Shown piece after piece: positions 41,096 through 52,771 of a stretch of 64,000 nt of DNA. The stretch covers positions 28,851,387 through 28,915,386 of the forward strand of contig CM066918.1 of assembly GCA_033964015.1 (NCBI GenBank). The letters run 5' to 3'. A program made the translations under genes and the position numbers. This DNA is from Scolanthus callimorphus. Taxonomy: Eukaryota; Cnidaria; Anthozoa; Actiniaria; Edwardsiidae. The notes below the pieces were generated by a model, which saw only the letters and a program-made list of their open reading frames with translations, made no database searches and was not told the origin of the DNA. The stretch's first letter is position 1. Each line of letters starts with the position of its first letter.

Positions 41096-42899
41096 ATTAA
41101 TAAGTGCTTCACCTGGCAAAAATACATGGGAACACTGCTGGAACACTTAACTCGTTCCTTCTGTTGCTGTTATGGATCAAAAGAAATCTAACAGTGGAGA
41201 TTTATCTGAATTTGTAAAGACTAAAAATATATGACTTTTTAATGTTGCCTTGAAAAGAGCAAATATTAAGAGGAAATGGCTCGACAGGAAAGTCGGGCAG
41301 ACAGACCCAAAGACATGCATGTTTGCAAACAGATCGTCGAGAATGCAGTGTCAGTCACTGTATATCGATTCTACAGTATCGATTCGGCCCCGCTCTTCAA
41401 TGGGCCTGATAGGGGCCAGAATAGAGAAGTTTGTATAAAATATTACTTTAATGCGTTGTTGTCGTATTTATGGTGTTTCAGGAAAGTGGTCCGTCCGGGT
41501 TCTACAGATTCTTGTGGGCACATTTCAAGATGGCGGCTATGAAAAGACCCTGGGAAAGGCTACACTAAGCCTCTATCACTGGGCCGGACATCGAGACTAC
41601 ATTTAGTCTTTGGCGAGCAAAAATTTCAACCTAAGTGGCAACATACCCTTCCAGAGTCTGTAGGTTTTTTAAAAATGCCCTTTTCAATTAATTTTTGCTG
41701 TCAGCAGCAGTAATTCTGCTGGAGAAAAAGATGACGACCAGATTTCTATAATGACGAACAAACTTTACTAGAATCTTTTTTCAATCATCAATCAAACTTT
41801 ATTTTTTTTAGGTGCCAATGGCTAATGGCACTTGTCGAAAAAGTCAATGTTTTTTTTGTGACGCGGACACCCTGTGGTACTCACAGGGTGACCGCATCGC
41901 AAAAAAGCGTGAACAAAGACGACTGCTCTAGTGAGCGAGAGTCGCGGTCATTAATCCCAATGGAAGTCATTCGTCTAGCATCCTAGAATTTCCTCATTAC
42001 ACGAGTTCCCCCAATCTCGTACCCAGAGCTCAGCCCGTCATCTTTTGGCCAGCGGCAAGATTCAGGGCTCTGGGGATCGATTTTTTTAAAACCCAATTCT
42101 GGGTTTCCGGTTTGATTGTTGTATGAAAGTTCGTTACGTTTTTGACCTCCCACGCATGCTCACAAATCGGATTCCCCCAGGTCCCTGAATCTTGCCGCTG
42201 GCCAAAAGATGACGGGCTCTGGTACGAGGTTAGTTCCCCATACACCTCATCGCGCAAGCGCAGTTCGCCGAAATGGGGTGTCAATGTAAAAAAAAAAATC
42301 GACGAATGAAGTAATGATTTCATCCAGTAAGTACTGGCTAGGTACTTGCGGACTTTATTGCTAATTTATACAAGTGACTACAGTCTACCTCTTTGGGCTT
42401 TTGTTGCTTTTGGCTTAGTTTTCTAATTTTTTATTTTTTCTTGTACCGAAGCCTATTTTCCTTTTTTTGCCCAAAGCCTATGGTGCGGCCTGAGGAAAGG
42501 AGGGTGTCGTTATTGCTACGAACACACTAACCCTCTGGATATGCCCTTGACTGCGAGCAGGGCCGGTTTTCTTTCTGACAATTTTTTATAGCGGCCAGCG
42601 AAGTGGTTCCTCGCGAGTCTGTATTTCGCCTTGCTACAGAACTTGGCCTTGAAGTTATATATCAAAAACGAGTTCCAGTTTTTGACCATGGGATCGCGTA
42701 GAGAAACAATTACACAATAACTTGTGATGGACTTCACTCACGATGGACTTCACTTGTGAATCTTTTCGCTCTCTGATTGGTTTGTTGTTGGATTACTATC
42801 GTATTTGATTGGATAGTAAATTACTTATGAATTCCTTTCACGACAGTCATGAAAACCGCTCTACACAGCAGAGACCCCATGAATGACCAGCTTTACGAG
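41096..42899. other. Convergent intergenic region, GIGYF 3' end to ABCG-1 3' end
   Basis: Holds the GIGYF 3' UTR (no canonical AATAAA recognised), a possible GTGACGCGG-type repeat near 41860-41900, and the 213-base MITE at 42016-42228. No gene is seen. Confidence 0.5.
42016..42228. mobile_element. 213-bp MITE, near-identical to 55951-56162
   Basis: CTCGTACCCAGAGC, CCCGTCATCTTTTGGCCAGC and GGCAAGATTCAGGG pair with the right end. The interior is nearly identical to the second copy, so both moved recently. Confidence 0.9.
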
Positions 42900-43180
42900 T
42901 TATTTCTGCTTTCCTCTGTTCACTAAGCACAGCAATGCGAAAGCTATGATTCTAAACCCTGCTCCAAGAACGAACAACATCGCTAAGCAGAATTCATAAT
43001 CTCTAAGGCTATACGCATTCTTATCTGCTAACGGAAAAATAAAATAAGACATGACACGCGGATAGAGGTTGGCCTCCTTCTCGAACAGTGATTCCATGTA
43101 CCATCTGGCGTAGGACAAGTTGTACAGGGCGGGACCGATAACGGGGATTTTGTCTAGGGCACAGAGTGTTGGCTGGGCTC
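42900..43180 (-). pseudogene. ABCG-1 last exon (intact C-terminus)
   Basis: Encodes [20 protein letters not shown], a helix [20 protein letters not shown] and ends VNRGKQK before TAA. Unlike the ABCG-2 counterpart it needs no frame correction. Confidence 0.85.
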
Positions 43181-43788
43181 CTATAAACACACAAAACCAC
43201 ATTATCAGAAATCGAAGATTCGAGTTGTAATGTACATGCACGTCCCGTCTGGATATTCGCGTGCCGTGGTACTCCCGTCACCTCCAAGGGAAAAGAGAGA
43301 AAGGTGAAAGGAATATCTCGGGCCAAAATCTCGTGAAAGCATGTGTGATCTCCAAAATAAAATATTTCGCGTCAATGAAAAAAAAAGTTAAAAATCTGCT
43401 ACCGCAACATTTCTATTGCACGACAAGCTGTATGAAAGTTTATCTCGTATTCTTATAGAGCGCACCTTCGCACTTCAAACCTGGTGGCGCCTGTATTAGC
43501 CTTCATTATTATTAATACAGGCGCGGCTAATCCGAAGGAATGGCTGAAATTCTAGACGTCATTCCTAAATGGAGGAATGCTCACCATGAATAATTTAACG
43601 ATATTTTTGATATATTACTTCAAATTGACCTAAAAACATTCAAAATATCTGAACTATCAAGACTACTAGTCAGGATAAGGATTAATACATCGTTTTAGTA
43701 TTTTTTATAGTATATGCCTCGTTCTATTAAAGATTATACTATGAAGGTACTTAATCAATAAACGAGCTGTCCGAAACCAGCGAATTCA

Positions 43789-43860
43789 CTCAAAGCGTAG
43801 TGGTTAGGGTTTGGGTAAAGTAACTGGAAAGTTACAGGTTCGAACCCTGATGATTTTCAT
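43789..43860 (+). ncRNA. tRNA-like Pol III sequence with downstream T run
   Basis: A-box-like GCGTAGTGGTTAGGG, an anticodon-like stem GTAAC/GTTAC with a six-base loop, B box AGGTTCGAACCCTG, then a T9 run at about 43866. The acceptor stem does not close, so this is a tRNA-derived relic or SINE head rather than a tRNA gene. Confidence 0.4.
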
Positions 43861-44664
43861 AGTTCTTTTTTTTTTCATTTCTGTAGGTTGAGCGCTTGTT
43901 TAGAAAAAAATCTAAGTCCAGTGAGCATTCCTCGATTTAGGCAGTCCGACTTTTGAATAGACGTGAGCAACACATGATATTCAGCCCGCAGCTCGCATTC
44001 TTGAAGGGGGTTCGTTGTCCTCAGTTTTTCAGAAAAAAACCCTGTATAAACCAAATTTATAGCATTTTGTCGTGTTTCCTACCTGTTTTGTGACCAAAAA
44101 CCAAAACCCGATTTCTGGATTTTTCTGGCCCCAGCGGGTTCGTTCGAACCCCCGCCTACGGGCCTGATACCAAGAAAAAAGTAATAAACTGCTGATGGGA
44201 TATCATTGTAGCCTGCAATTTGCGTGGACACCAAATACTTTGGTTCCTATGGACAATGCAATGTTGTGTTTCTATGGGGCATATGAAGACTTTGCAACGA
44301 TGTTTTGAATGAGCAAGTGCAAAAGCCCAAGTATCCACAAATTAAATCGCAGCCATTGAAAGCATATTGCCAATAACAACGAATAAAAACGTTTCTCTCC
44401 TTGCGTAAATGCAAATAGTAGCGATATCTTACCTCCCAAAGGAGTTTGACAGACTGAACAGGATGGCGCCCATTTGAGCGTTCCTCGAGTTAAATATGAT
44501 GGGAGAATGTACCCAGCGCCGATACAGGCATACCAAGCGGCAACAGTGAGGCGTAATGGAAGATCAATTCACCTGGAGGGCAAGCGATAAGAACATCGAT
44601 GAACACGTGACGAGCACTTTGAGGCCACACGTAGCGCAGCCACGTTTCCGTGACACTCGTGGAC

Positions 44665-44853
44665 AATTAGACCGATTTCACATGACTGTGAAAAAAACCG
44701 TGACAACGACGGCGCGGTACTGTCGCGGTGGCGGTACGGAACCTGGCCTGCTGTAGATACCGAACGAATCTGCGTAGTCGCGGCGCGGACACGGTCGCGG
44801 AGTGGTACAACTTTGTCGCGGAACTTTTCACAGTCATACGAAATCTGCTCTAA
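44665..44853. mobile_element. MITE, AGAGCAGATTTC-TATGACTGTG family, copy 2
   Basis: CGATTTCACATGACTGTGAA at the left and TTCACAGTCATACGAAATCT at the right. GAACCTGGCCTGCTGTAGAT is shared with copies at 22911 and 48795. GC-rich with many CG dinucleotides. Confidence 0.85.
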
Positions 44854-45537
44854 CAAATGTAACACAAGCCTGCAGGCAGGCAGGCATCTGTCCTCGTTCC
44901 CAGAGCTACACGGCTTGTCATCACGCGGGGGAGGCTCTGGTGGCAACCATTGGAGCGCCTTGCTTATTGGCTAATTTTTAACTGCTGGCTATGCGCAAAA
45001 AGCTATATTGCCCTCAACGGCTGTGTATTAATTTCTCGCATGTGCCAGTGTCTGTCACCAAGCCTCCCATTCTCGTACAACACCTCGCGGAGGAGGCACT
45101 GGTAACAGTTTACTGACGCACGCGCGAGATACAGAGCCGTGAGAGAAATGACGTTCCAATACTTACCACGCGGGATTGTAAATGAGTACAGTAGACTCAA
45201 GTAAACCAACGGACTTATCAATATGACGGGAGCTTGCGCAAAGTCGACGGCGAGGAAATAACTAAAACGATTCATCTCCAGATGCGGCCTCCCTGTGAGA
45301 AACGTTGAAAGCGTTTGAAATATCGGATTCTGGGCAAAGTATTTTTTTCAAGTATAAGGAATGTGGTACCAACCTCCAAAAGGTCGCTGTGTAGTAACCA
45401 AAGCAACGCAACGCTGGTAGCATGGAAACAAGGCCTATGGCGATACAACTGAAGACTGCAGTGGCAAAAACTTGGTGATATCGACCTGAAAAGAAGGGTT
45501 ATTACGTCGTTGGGTCAGACGCTCTCGCGACGTAAAA

Positions 45538-45675
45538 TCAGACTCGTACCCAGTCGTCTATAAGAGGACGCAAAGGATTGTGGGGAGGATTGCGACGGCG
45601 CAAAGGATCGCCCGCCTCACAATCCTTTGCGCGCCTCCCTCTCTTTTTCTTACAAAGCGACTGGTACGAGTCTGA
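45538..45675. mobile_element. 138-bp MITE with ATCAGACTCGTACC ends
   Basis: ATCAGACTCGTACCCAGTCG at the left is mirrored by CGACTGGTACGAGTCTGAT at the right. The interior has inverted CAAAGGATTGTG. It sits in the gap where ABCG-1 lost its core exons. Confidence 0.85.
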
Positions 45676-46659
45676 TGTAAAATTGTAAGTCGAAGTGCTA
45701 GCTTTTTGCTATTACTAAAATATCTACTTTAATGTTTAGGGAAGAAAAAAACGGGACTATACATCCAGACATCTCCCCGAGAGCTGAAGCATCGTATGGC
45801 GACCGTACGGTTCTTACGTCCACGCCAGAGATTTCTGCCCTGACAGCCGCTATCCCCGCTAGAGAATTCAGTTAATTGCTCGATAGCGACTCAGTGACCT
45901 AGCGGTGAGAGTACGCCCGGCCACCAGACCATTTTAGGACGCCCCTTTTACAGAAATTTAAATAAATATTTAACCATACTCCCTAGCGCACTAAGCTTAT
46001 ATGCTTTTTGGGTGACACGTATCCCGGAAGGGTATATACGAAAAGCCATTTTTGGATTGTCTAATAAATTATATGTGTCTGAATGAAATTTGACGAAGTT
46101 AAACCGAGTCGTGGTCGCGCGCCCTTGGACGGCTAAGGCTGGCCCCTTGACAGAGGCGGGCCACCCCGCATGCACTGAGGTTTTTTCTGGCACTGGCAGC
46201 GTTTCGAGCGAAGGTCAGTTGTTGGCGCCAGTGTTTTGGATTGTGCGACACAGGGAGCCAACACAAGTACTTTGCTAAGCTACGAACTCGAAGATTGTGA
46301 TGCCGCTAGGTACTTTCCTTCAATACTTTTTTTCGGTGAGAATTAAAATTTAAAGAATTGAAATGTTTCAGCCGAAATAAAAGTGTTCGAATTGTAAAAC
46401 TGAAGGGCAGGTTTCAAATTATAGGGGGGTGTGGGGGATAGGGTGCATGTGTCCCTCCCTCTCCCCTTTTGGGCTGAAAATAGCTAAACCTTTTCATTTG
46501 AAGATGGTGGTGACATTTTCTGGTTCAAATCAGTCTGACCGTCTAGCTCACCTCGTCGCCCTATAATAGAGTCTTGAACTCGGTCCAAGTCTAGCAGCCC
46601 AATCACCTAGAAAGAAACAATCAAATGTTGTTGTGACCAGGGGGTCCAAAGGTGCAGTG

Positions 46660-46660
<1 letters not shown>

Positions 46661-46692
<32 letters not shown>
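46661..46692. repeat. C32 homopolymer
   Basis: Thirty-two C in a row inside a CAGGGGGTCCAAAGG ... CTGGCCACGCCCC type MITE (about 46637-46810). Confidence 0.9.
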
Positions 46693-47289
46693 TTTGGGCT
46701 GAATTACAGTGAACATTTAAGGAAAAAGTAGACAAAAATGGTCAAGTCATCACGGCATTTGTTAGTAGTTATGACCCCCCTCCTCTTTCCAAATGCTGGC
46801 CACGCCCCAACATTGACCCGCTAGTTATTGTCATGGTGCCAATTTTAATCCTTCTAATCTCAATTTGCATAATTGTGCTGCACTACTGTATCCGTACTAC
46901 TCGCCCGAGGAACGCTAATTACAGCCTTGCCTGATGAACGCGTTCATCTTTGGCGGATCTTTTCATCCGTGACGACAGTCTCAGCTCTGCCTGGTATCGT
47001 AAGATCTCTTTTACGGTCAGGATACGATGCATTATATCTTCCTGAAGAAATAGAAATCTTGTAGGAGAAATCTTGTAGAAAAATGATAAATAAAAACTAA
47101 AAACTAAAACTAATCATATACGATTAATACAGCTGCAATCATGGTCTACCTGTGGTACAAATCCGGTGATGGTCCTGTACATGTCTAGATCATCTTCTTT
47201 TTTTACCATTGATCAAGATCTCTCCTCCTCGAACCTAAAAAACAACAAACCATTCTTAAATAGTCTAGAGAACGAGCACTTCATAAAGG

Positions 47290-47640
47290 TGACCTAGGAA
47301 TTCAGCGCCGAGAGGTTCTATAGAGGAGGGGTGGCGAGGATGAGAGAAAATCTGGGAAAGCGCCTTCTCGGCCGTCCTCTCGTCTTCCCTAGTCCTCGAC
47401 TTCCCAACCCCTCTCCACATCAAGACCCACACTGTGCGTACGGTCACGAGTTCGAACCCCGGACCGGCCAACCGTATCGACTTTTCTCTGTTCCGAGTAG
47501 CTTGCTTATAGCTTTGAATTCCTTTCAAATGGAGCTCTGATAAGAGAAAGGGGGTAAAGTGCTGCACCGGCGACCTCAGGTTTGTCAGCCGAAGGCTGTT
47601 ACGAGTTATCGACGTTAAATAAGGAACTTTACTTCACTTT
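47290..47640 (+). mobile_element. Possible tRNA-derived SINE with (CTTTA)n tail
   Basis: A B-box-like GGTCACGAGTTCGAACCCC lies at about 47441, and the segment ends with GGAACTTTACTTCACTTTAC, a 5-base-repeat tail. No clear A box or target duplication was found. Confidence 0.35.
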
Positions 47641-47914
47641 ACTTTTACTCGCGGGCTACGTTTTCACCAAATAACAAACTGCTAGGAGTCTTTTTACGTA
47701 AACAAGGAGGCCATCGTGCGTTTTTTAAAGTATTTTACTTTTCGCCTCTGTTTGGCTCGACAAACAGACAAGTCGGTCAAATGACCGGTCCCCCTCCGTG
47801 TGTTTACCTGGTACTTCGAACCTCGATCTTCCATGTGTTTTTTTTTTCCATTAAATTTCATATTTGTCGTCTTTCGGTAATTCTAGTGTATTCTGTTCAA
47901 CAATCCGTACTCAC

Positions 47915-48046
47915 CCCATAGTAGGCCTTTCCACTGAGTGTGTTGAGGAAGGTTGTCTTGCCCGCTCCTGAAGGACCCATAACCGCCGTGACCTCACCAG
48001 AGTTTATCCGACCCGTCACGCCCGCCAACACGCTTTTCTTCTTACG
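47915..48046 (-). pseudogene. ABCG-1 Walker A exon
   Basis: Encodes [20 protein letters not shown] then [20 protein letters not shown], nearly identical at DNA level to ABCG-2 62139-62270. The exon itself is intact. Confidence 0.85.
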
Positions 48047-48794
48047 CTGGGTTAAATTAGAAATATTTATGTCAAATGCATTTGGGAGGACTGGGTCGAG
48101 TCACGCGCGGGTTAGCTGTGGTTATCTGGCCAGGTTTCGAAGTCAAAATCAAAATGGCGGACAGATCGAGAACTCGAGTCTATAATTCCTGCAAATGGAA
48201 ATTTCGCCGTTTTTTGCTTCTTTTACCGAAATTCTATCACCCTTTGGATTTGGCCATTTTCGCAGGGGCATTCTTGAGACCTGGATAATTGCAAGCGTTC
48301 TAGGAGATAATAAAATCGTCACTAGACATGTACTGCATGATGATGGAACTTACCCCTCTCAGTTTTAAACTCAAATCATTAAACGTAATTTCTATCGTGT
48401 ATTTCTTGGCCACGATTTTATCAGCTCTGTTTCCAGTGCGAAAGCGCTAGTCACAGCCATCTAGATGTGAAAACAATGAAAACGAGATTTAATCCAACCG
48501 TCTTAATAACTTCATCCATGTTTATAGCGTTCCTCTCCGTTCATAATACAAGGAGTGGATGCCCAATCAATCTATTGGACTAATGCGATAGTCTGAGAAA
48601 GCGCAAATAAAAGATCATAAGTTATCAGGAACGCTTTTAAGCGTTAAAACTCTCCCGTTTTGCTTCGCAAGATTTTGGCTTCGTCTCCCGAGAAAGATTC
48701 AAGATGGCTGCCATACATTTACTGTCCTGCGGAGTCGGAGTTATACCAATTATACCGAGCCGGGGAGCTCTGGGTACGAGAATGCATCCTTACT

Positions 48795-48975
48795 AGAGCA
48801 GATTATGAAAAGTGCCGCGAAAGAGTTGTGCCGCGCCGCGTCCGTGACAGTACCGCACTACGCGATTTCATTCCGTATCTACAGCAGGCCAGGTTCTGAC
48901 CGCCACCGCGACAGTACCGCGCCGTGTCACGGCACTTTTCACAGTCATACGAAATCTTGACGAAATCTGCTCTAA
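48795..48975. mobile_element. MITE, AGAGCAGATTTC family, copy 3, at an ABCG-1 splice donor
   Basis: TAGAGCAGATT-ATGAAAAGTG at the left is mirrored by CACTTTTCACAGTCATACGA and AATCTGCTCTA at the right, with a short duplication (GAAATCTTGAC) near the right end. On the minus strand its end supplies bases of the donor GTTAGAGCAG. Confidence 0.85.
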
Positions 48976-48976
48976 C

Positions 48977-49178
48977 CTGAGACCGGTGTCCACGTGGTAC
49001 GCATATCCGTCCGGATCAGTTAGACGTGACGTGTAGAGCTGTGTGTAGAATCTGATTGGTCGACGGTACGTGAAGCAGAGGATGACTGTCAGAGCGAAGA
49101 CTCCAACAACAGCCAGGAAAACCCCACTCAAGCTCCCCATATCAGGAGCGGATTCCCATTGGAACATTTGCCAAGAAG
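48977..49178 (-). pseudogene. ABCG-1 exon: LLGKCSNG, membrane helix and juxtamembrane FYTQLYTSR
   Basis: Counterpart of 63194-63405. One base (A run) is missing after CSNG. The helix reads GVFLAVVGVFALTVILCFTY. Its donor GTTAGA overlaps the end of the MITE at 48795-48975. Confidence 0.8.
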
Positions 49179-49533
49179 CTGCAGTGTAAAAACAAATTGA
49201 CGAAGAAAGGAAGGATGATGATGCTGCACCTCGACTATGTAGAGCTACATTCCATAGTTGTCTCATTGGTTACCTGATTGCTTGCCTAAGTGGCTGGTGT
49301 GAATTTGTTTTCAATTCCAAAAGAAAAAAAAAAAACGCTTACCCCTCGTTTTTCATGTTTACCAAAATTGTACCCTCCTGCGTTGTAGAGTCTGTTTTTA
49401 AAAGTCAGCTTCCCTTTGTACAGTTTCAATCCAGAAAGTGGAAGTCAGGATCGGAAGCATTAGAATGCTAGCAGCTCCATCTTTGGCGAGCGTCAGTAAA
49501 TCGAGAAAAAAAGCCGGCTTTTTCACTAGTGAA

Positions 49534-49727
49534 GTAAGCGGAGACGGAGACGTAAAGAAGCTTGCGTTCGCGGTGAAATTCAAAGAACGGGGACGGATAA
49601 GGAGACGTAAGCGTGAAGGAAGCAGAACGGAAGATTTCCTTTTTCTTATGTCTCCGCTTGCGCTTACGTCGCTAAATGTCACGGCGATTTTCACAAACGT
49701 AAGCTCTTACGTCTCCGTCTCCGCTTA
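49534..49727. mobile_element. 194-bp MITE with TAAGCGGAGACGGAGACGTAA ends
   Basis: TAAGCGGAGACGGAGACGTA at the left is an exact mirror of the right end, with further CTTACG/CGTAAG pairs inside. ABCG-1 intron. Confidence 0.9.
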
Positions 49728-49786
49728 GTTACTCTCGGAATCTCGCCGAAAGAATAAAAGTGTTTTCAGGTGGGAGAATGACTCAC

Positions 49787-50037
49787 CGGACAAGGCCGTG
49801 GGTTCGTGCTCCCGTCCCTGCAGAAAAACCCTGCTGGACACAGGGCGAAGACTCCATGTCTTCGCTGGTATTAGGACAGAAAAAGGGACTACTACAAACC
49901 AAGGGCTTGGACGATCCTGGACACACGTACTCGTTTTTGCCCACGTCATAGAGAGGTACATTTAGGTATTTAGTACTGGCATTAGGGAACGCTTCACAGC
50001 AATAGCCGGCTTGTTGGCACAGGTGCAACGATGTATT
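49787..50037 (-). pseudogene. ABCG-1 Cys-rich extracellular exon, counterpart of 63746-63964
   Basis: Both copies start NTSxxxCxQAGxCCE and contain VPLYDVGKNEYVC or [13 protein letters not shown]. Near the end GGTTTTTCTGCAGG has one T too few; with it the end reads GFFCRDGSTNPRPCP, as in ABCG-2. Confidence 0.8.
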
Positions 50038-50737
50038 CTACAAATCAAAGTACTCAGGTAAATCATTAGAGCTCAAGTCACTTTTATTATATTTTATACT
50101 TTTCAGCATTAAGGAGTTATTATGATTATTGTCCTCTTCTTGAATGAGTTAGTAAAACCCTCGGGGATCCCTTTAGCATACCTTTGCTTCAATCAGCGTC
50201 CGCTCTAGACATACACTTCCTTTGGGGCACGGAATCATACAAAGCAGGTCGCCTGGACAATAGAAACCTGTATGGGATCAAATTCAATGGTAAATTTCTA
50301 GGTGTATCCTTTAAGGCATGACAATAGACCATTCTAGTACCCAGAGCAGCCCGGCTCGTCTCCTCGCGATAAAGGCTCTGGGGACAGCCACTGTTTTTGT
50401 TCTTTTCTCGGGCAAAGAGCCCGAGGCGAGATTACAAACCCAAAGGCATCCCATGCGGATTCGTAATAAAAAAGAACACTTCCTGCATACTTACCGGGTG
50501 GGCACGGTTTGGCAATTTTATTTGCATAATCAAGGTAGAATCCTGGCGTTAATCTCTGTGATCTAGCGAATATTGATTTTGATTTGATTCAGTTTGCTCA
50601 AATAACTTGAAAGACCCTAGTAAGCGCCTGTGGTATGCCATGTTCGAAGATTTTGGCATCTGTATCTTTTGGGGCATAAAGGTGTGAGTTCGTACTTCAA
50701 AGAATGAACCAGCGCCATAACTATACCAATGTACGAT

Positions 50738-50835
50738 TCTAGCTATAACGAACGCGCGCGCGCTGCATGTCGGTAGATGTGGAACATTTGTCGAACAAAC
50801 TGTTTAAAAAGCGCGCGCAGCATTCTGGTAGAAGA
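50738..50835. repeat. Dispersed repeat shared with 9412-9500
   Basis: ATTCTAGCTATAACGAACGC, GCTGCATG, TTTGTCGAACAAACT and AAAAGCGCGCGCAG follow the same order as in 9412-9500. CG-rich ends include GCGCGCGCGC. Confidence 0.55.
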
Positions 50836-50910
50836 GCGCGCGCGCTAGCTTGCACCGCGCTGCGTGCAAAGCAATGTTTTGGAGCAACATGGACACTACT
50901 CTTCTCTTAC

Positions 50911-51090
50911 CTGGAACGGACTTCCTTATCCACTCCGATGGCACACTTGTATGGTTGCTCTGTGCGAACTCGGCCAGTATCTGCGTCATTTGTAGCTGTA
51001 GAGTGTCATTACAAGCTCGGACCAGCGGCAAACAGCAGAAAGGGAGGAGATGGGTAGGACAACATTCCATCGGGATCTCAACTGTCTCAG
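50911..51090 (-). pseudogene. ABCG-1 N-terminal exon with paired Cys and N-glycosylation sites
   Basis: Encodes ETVEIPMECCPTHLLPFCCL, then ACNDTLQLQMTQILAEFAQS and NHTSVPSEWIRKSVP. Clear TTTTTCAG acceptor and GTAAGA donor, phase 1 to 1. Confidence 0.7.
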
Positions 51091-51876
51091 CTGAAAAAGG
51101 ACAACTGTTAATATGATTTATCTCTACAAGAAAATAGCTAGTCCCTTCTATGGCAACATGCTATCGTACATGGTTTGATAGTTCTGAAATTTTGGGCAAA
51201 TCATCGAATTGGTTGGTAAGCGCGTAGCTGCCTTTACATGTAAGCCCGTTAAGCCCGGGCCAAGAGTGGTAATCCACTCTTGCCCGGCTTTATAAATGTT
51301 TGGCGATTTTTTAAAGGAGGTAAAAGAACTAGTTCAAGTTTTGTAGCGACTGAGAGAGGCAGTTTCTAAGGCGGTTTCGTTGAACTGGGTCCACATAAAG
51401 TTACTTTTTACATGGGGGTAAATTTTTGGTTACCACTATGTCAACAAATTTTGACAGCGGAAAAATGCCTAGTTGGAATGGTTGGTTGGAATGGGTCAGG
51501 CGGGTCCAGATTCAGAAGGAGAGTTACTAGTTCACCTCAAGTGGATGGATCCAACAGTACCTCGGATCGATCCCAGATCCGGGTCGTGGATCCCGAATCC
51601 AAGGTCGTGAATCCCCGATTTCGAGAAGTCGCGGATCACGGATTACAAATCTAAATTTGACAAAATTAGATTTCAGATCACTTGCGGCTTTGGCTCCCGG
51701 GCACCATGATTTGGGTACCCGGATCTCATACCCCGGATCCCATGCCTCACATTTTACCGTATCCTTGGAAAAACTAGTACAAAAGGTTATCCCAGAAAGT
51801 CAAGGAAATGGTAGGGGCTATCACAAAAAATGTACGGAGAAAATAGGAAAAGAAGGGAGTGTGTGGCTAGACTCAC

Positions 51877-51996
51877 CCTGTATCCGCCGTTGTGACTGGA
51901 TTTGGATTTCCATGTTCCAACAAACAGCCAAATTGTCGATATGCTTGGGAATCAGTGATATGCTATTTGACGCTATTTGTTCAGTGCAGCATTTGC
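51877..51996 (-). pseudogene. ABCG-1 N-terminal exon with KCCTEQIAS and VCWNM
   Basis: Encodes KCCTEQIASNSISLIPKHID and LAVCWNMEIQIQSQRRIQ. Phase 1 to 1 links both neighbours in frame. The acceptor has a weak pyrimidine tract. Confidence 0.5.
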
Positions 51997-52179
51997 CTTT
52001 GCCAACCAAGGTACTTTTGTCACACAAGGTTGGATGATCATAACGTGGTTCAAAATCAGACTTGTGCAAAGTCGCCTCGCGCGGTACATTATTTGCACTT
52101 CCCATAAGCCTTTGCGCGCCTTTTCGCTTTCTCTTTCATCACTTGCCATCACCGACGTAATGTGTTTTTTGTCCGTTTT

Positions 52180-52350
52180 TATTACATTTATTGTTTTGTG
52201 TTGTTTGTATTTGTGCCTCGTCTGACTTATTCATTTAATTGTACATATAGCCCTGCTGCCTAGCTCGATTAGCTTGTGAGTTATTTTCTAGGCAGCATCA
52301 TATCTAACGCATGTTTTTAGAATAAAGAAATTTGTTGTTGTTGTTGCCTA
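52180..52350 (+). mobile_element. Retroelement 3' end with (TTG)n tail
   Basis: A translated-looking but short stretch ends with GAATAAAGAAATTTGTTGTT and further TTG repeats, the form of a non-LTR element 3' end. No reverse transcriptase is seen. Confidence 0.35.
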
Positions 52351-52771
52351 GTAACACAATGCCGGTAACAGCCATCCTGGAAGTAACGCAACGTAATATA
52401 CGAGTCTGAATCGTAACATTTTCCCAAAGACGTCATGCGGAGTAAACAAAGAACGAAACTTGACAAAGATTACATTTGTTTGGAGAAATTCAAGGGCACA
52501 GAGACACAGCAACGATTTTTCTTCGCGTTTGCAGTGCTCTGTGGAGTTTCGCACGGCTCTTGCTTACTCGTAATTAACTAATTTTCAGTTTTCAAATCAA
52601 ACATCAAGCAACCTGGTACCTCTTGCAAAACATCCGAGTGATGTTTACACAGTCTGACTGTTGCTTCAAAAGTTTGTAGAATTATGAAATCGCAATAATG
52701 CAATAAGGGTGCAGGCCAAGGCTTGAACAAGCCTGCAAACGAAAAGGTATTGGAGATGAATTAGATAATAC

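Noticed and set aside
45948..46193. 81-residue minus-strand ORF as a replacement for lost ABCG-1 exons
   Set aside because: It has no ABC motif and no fitting splice sites.
51530..51770. BamHI-like GGATCC clusters as a regulatory array
   Set aside because: Irregular GGATC/CCGGATC repetition, loosely shared with 59820-59910; more likely a degraded repeat family.
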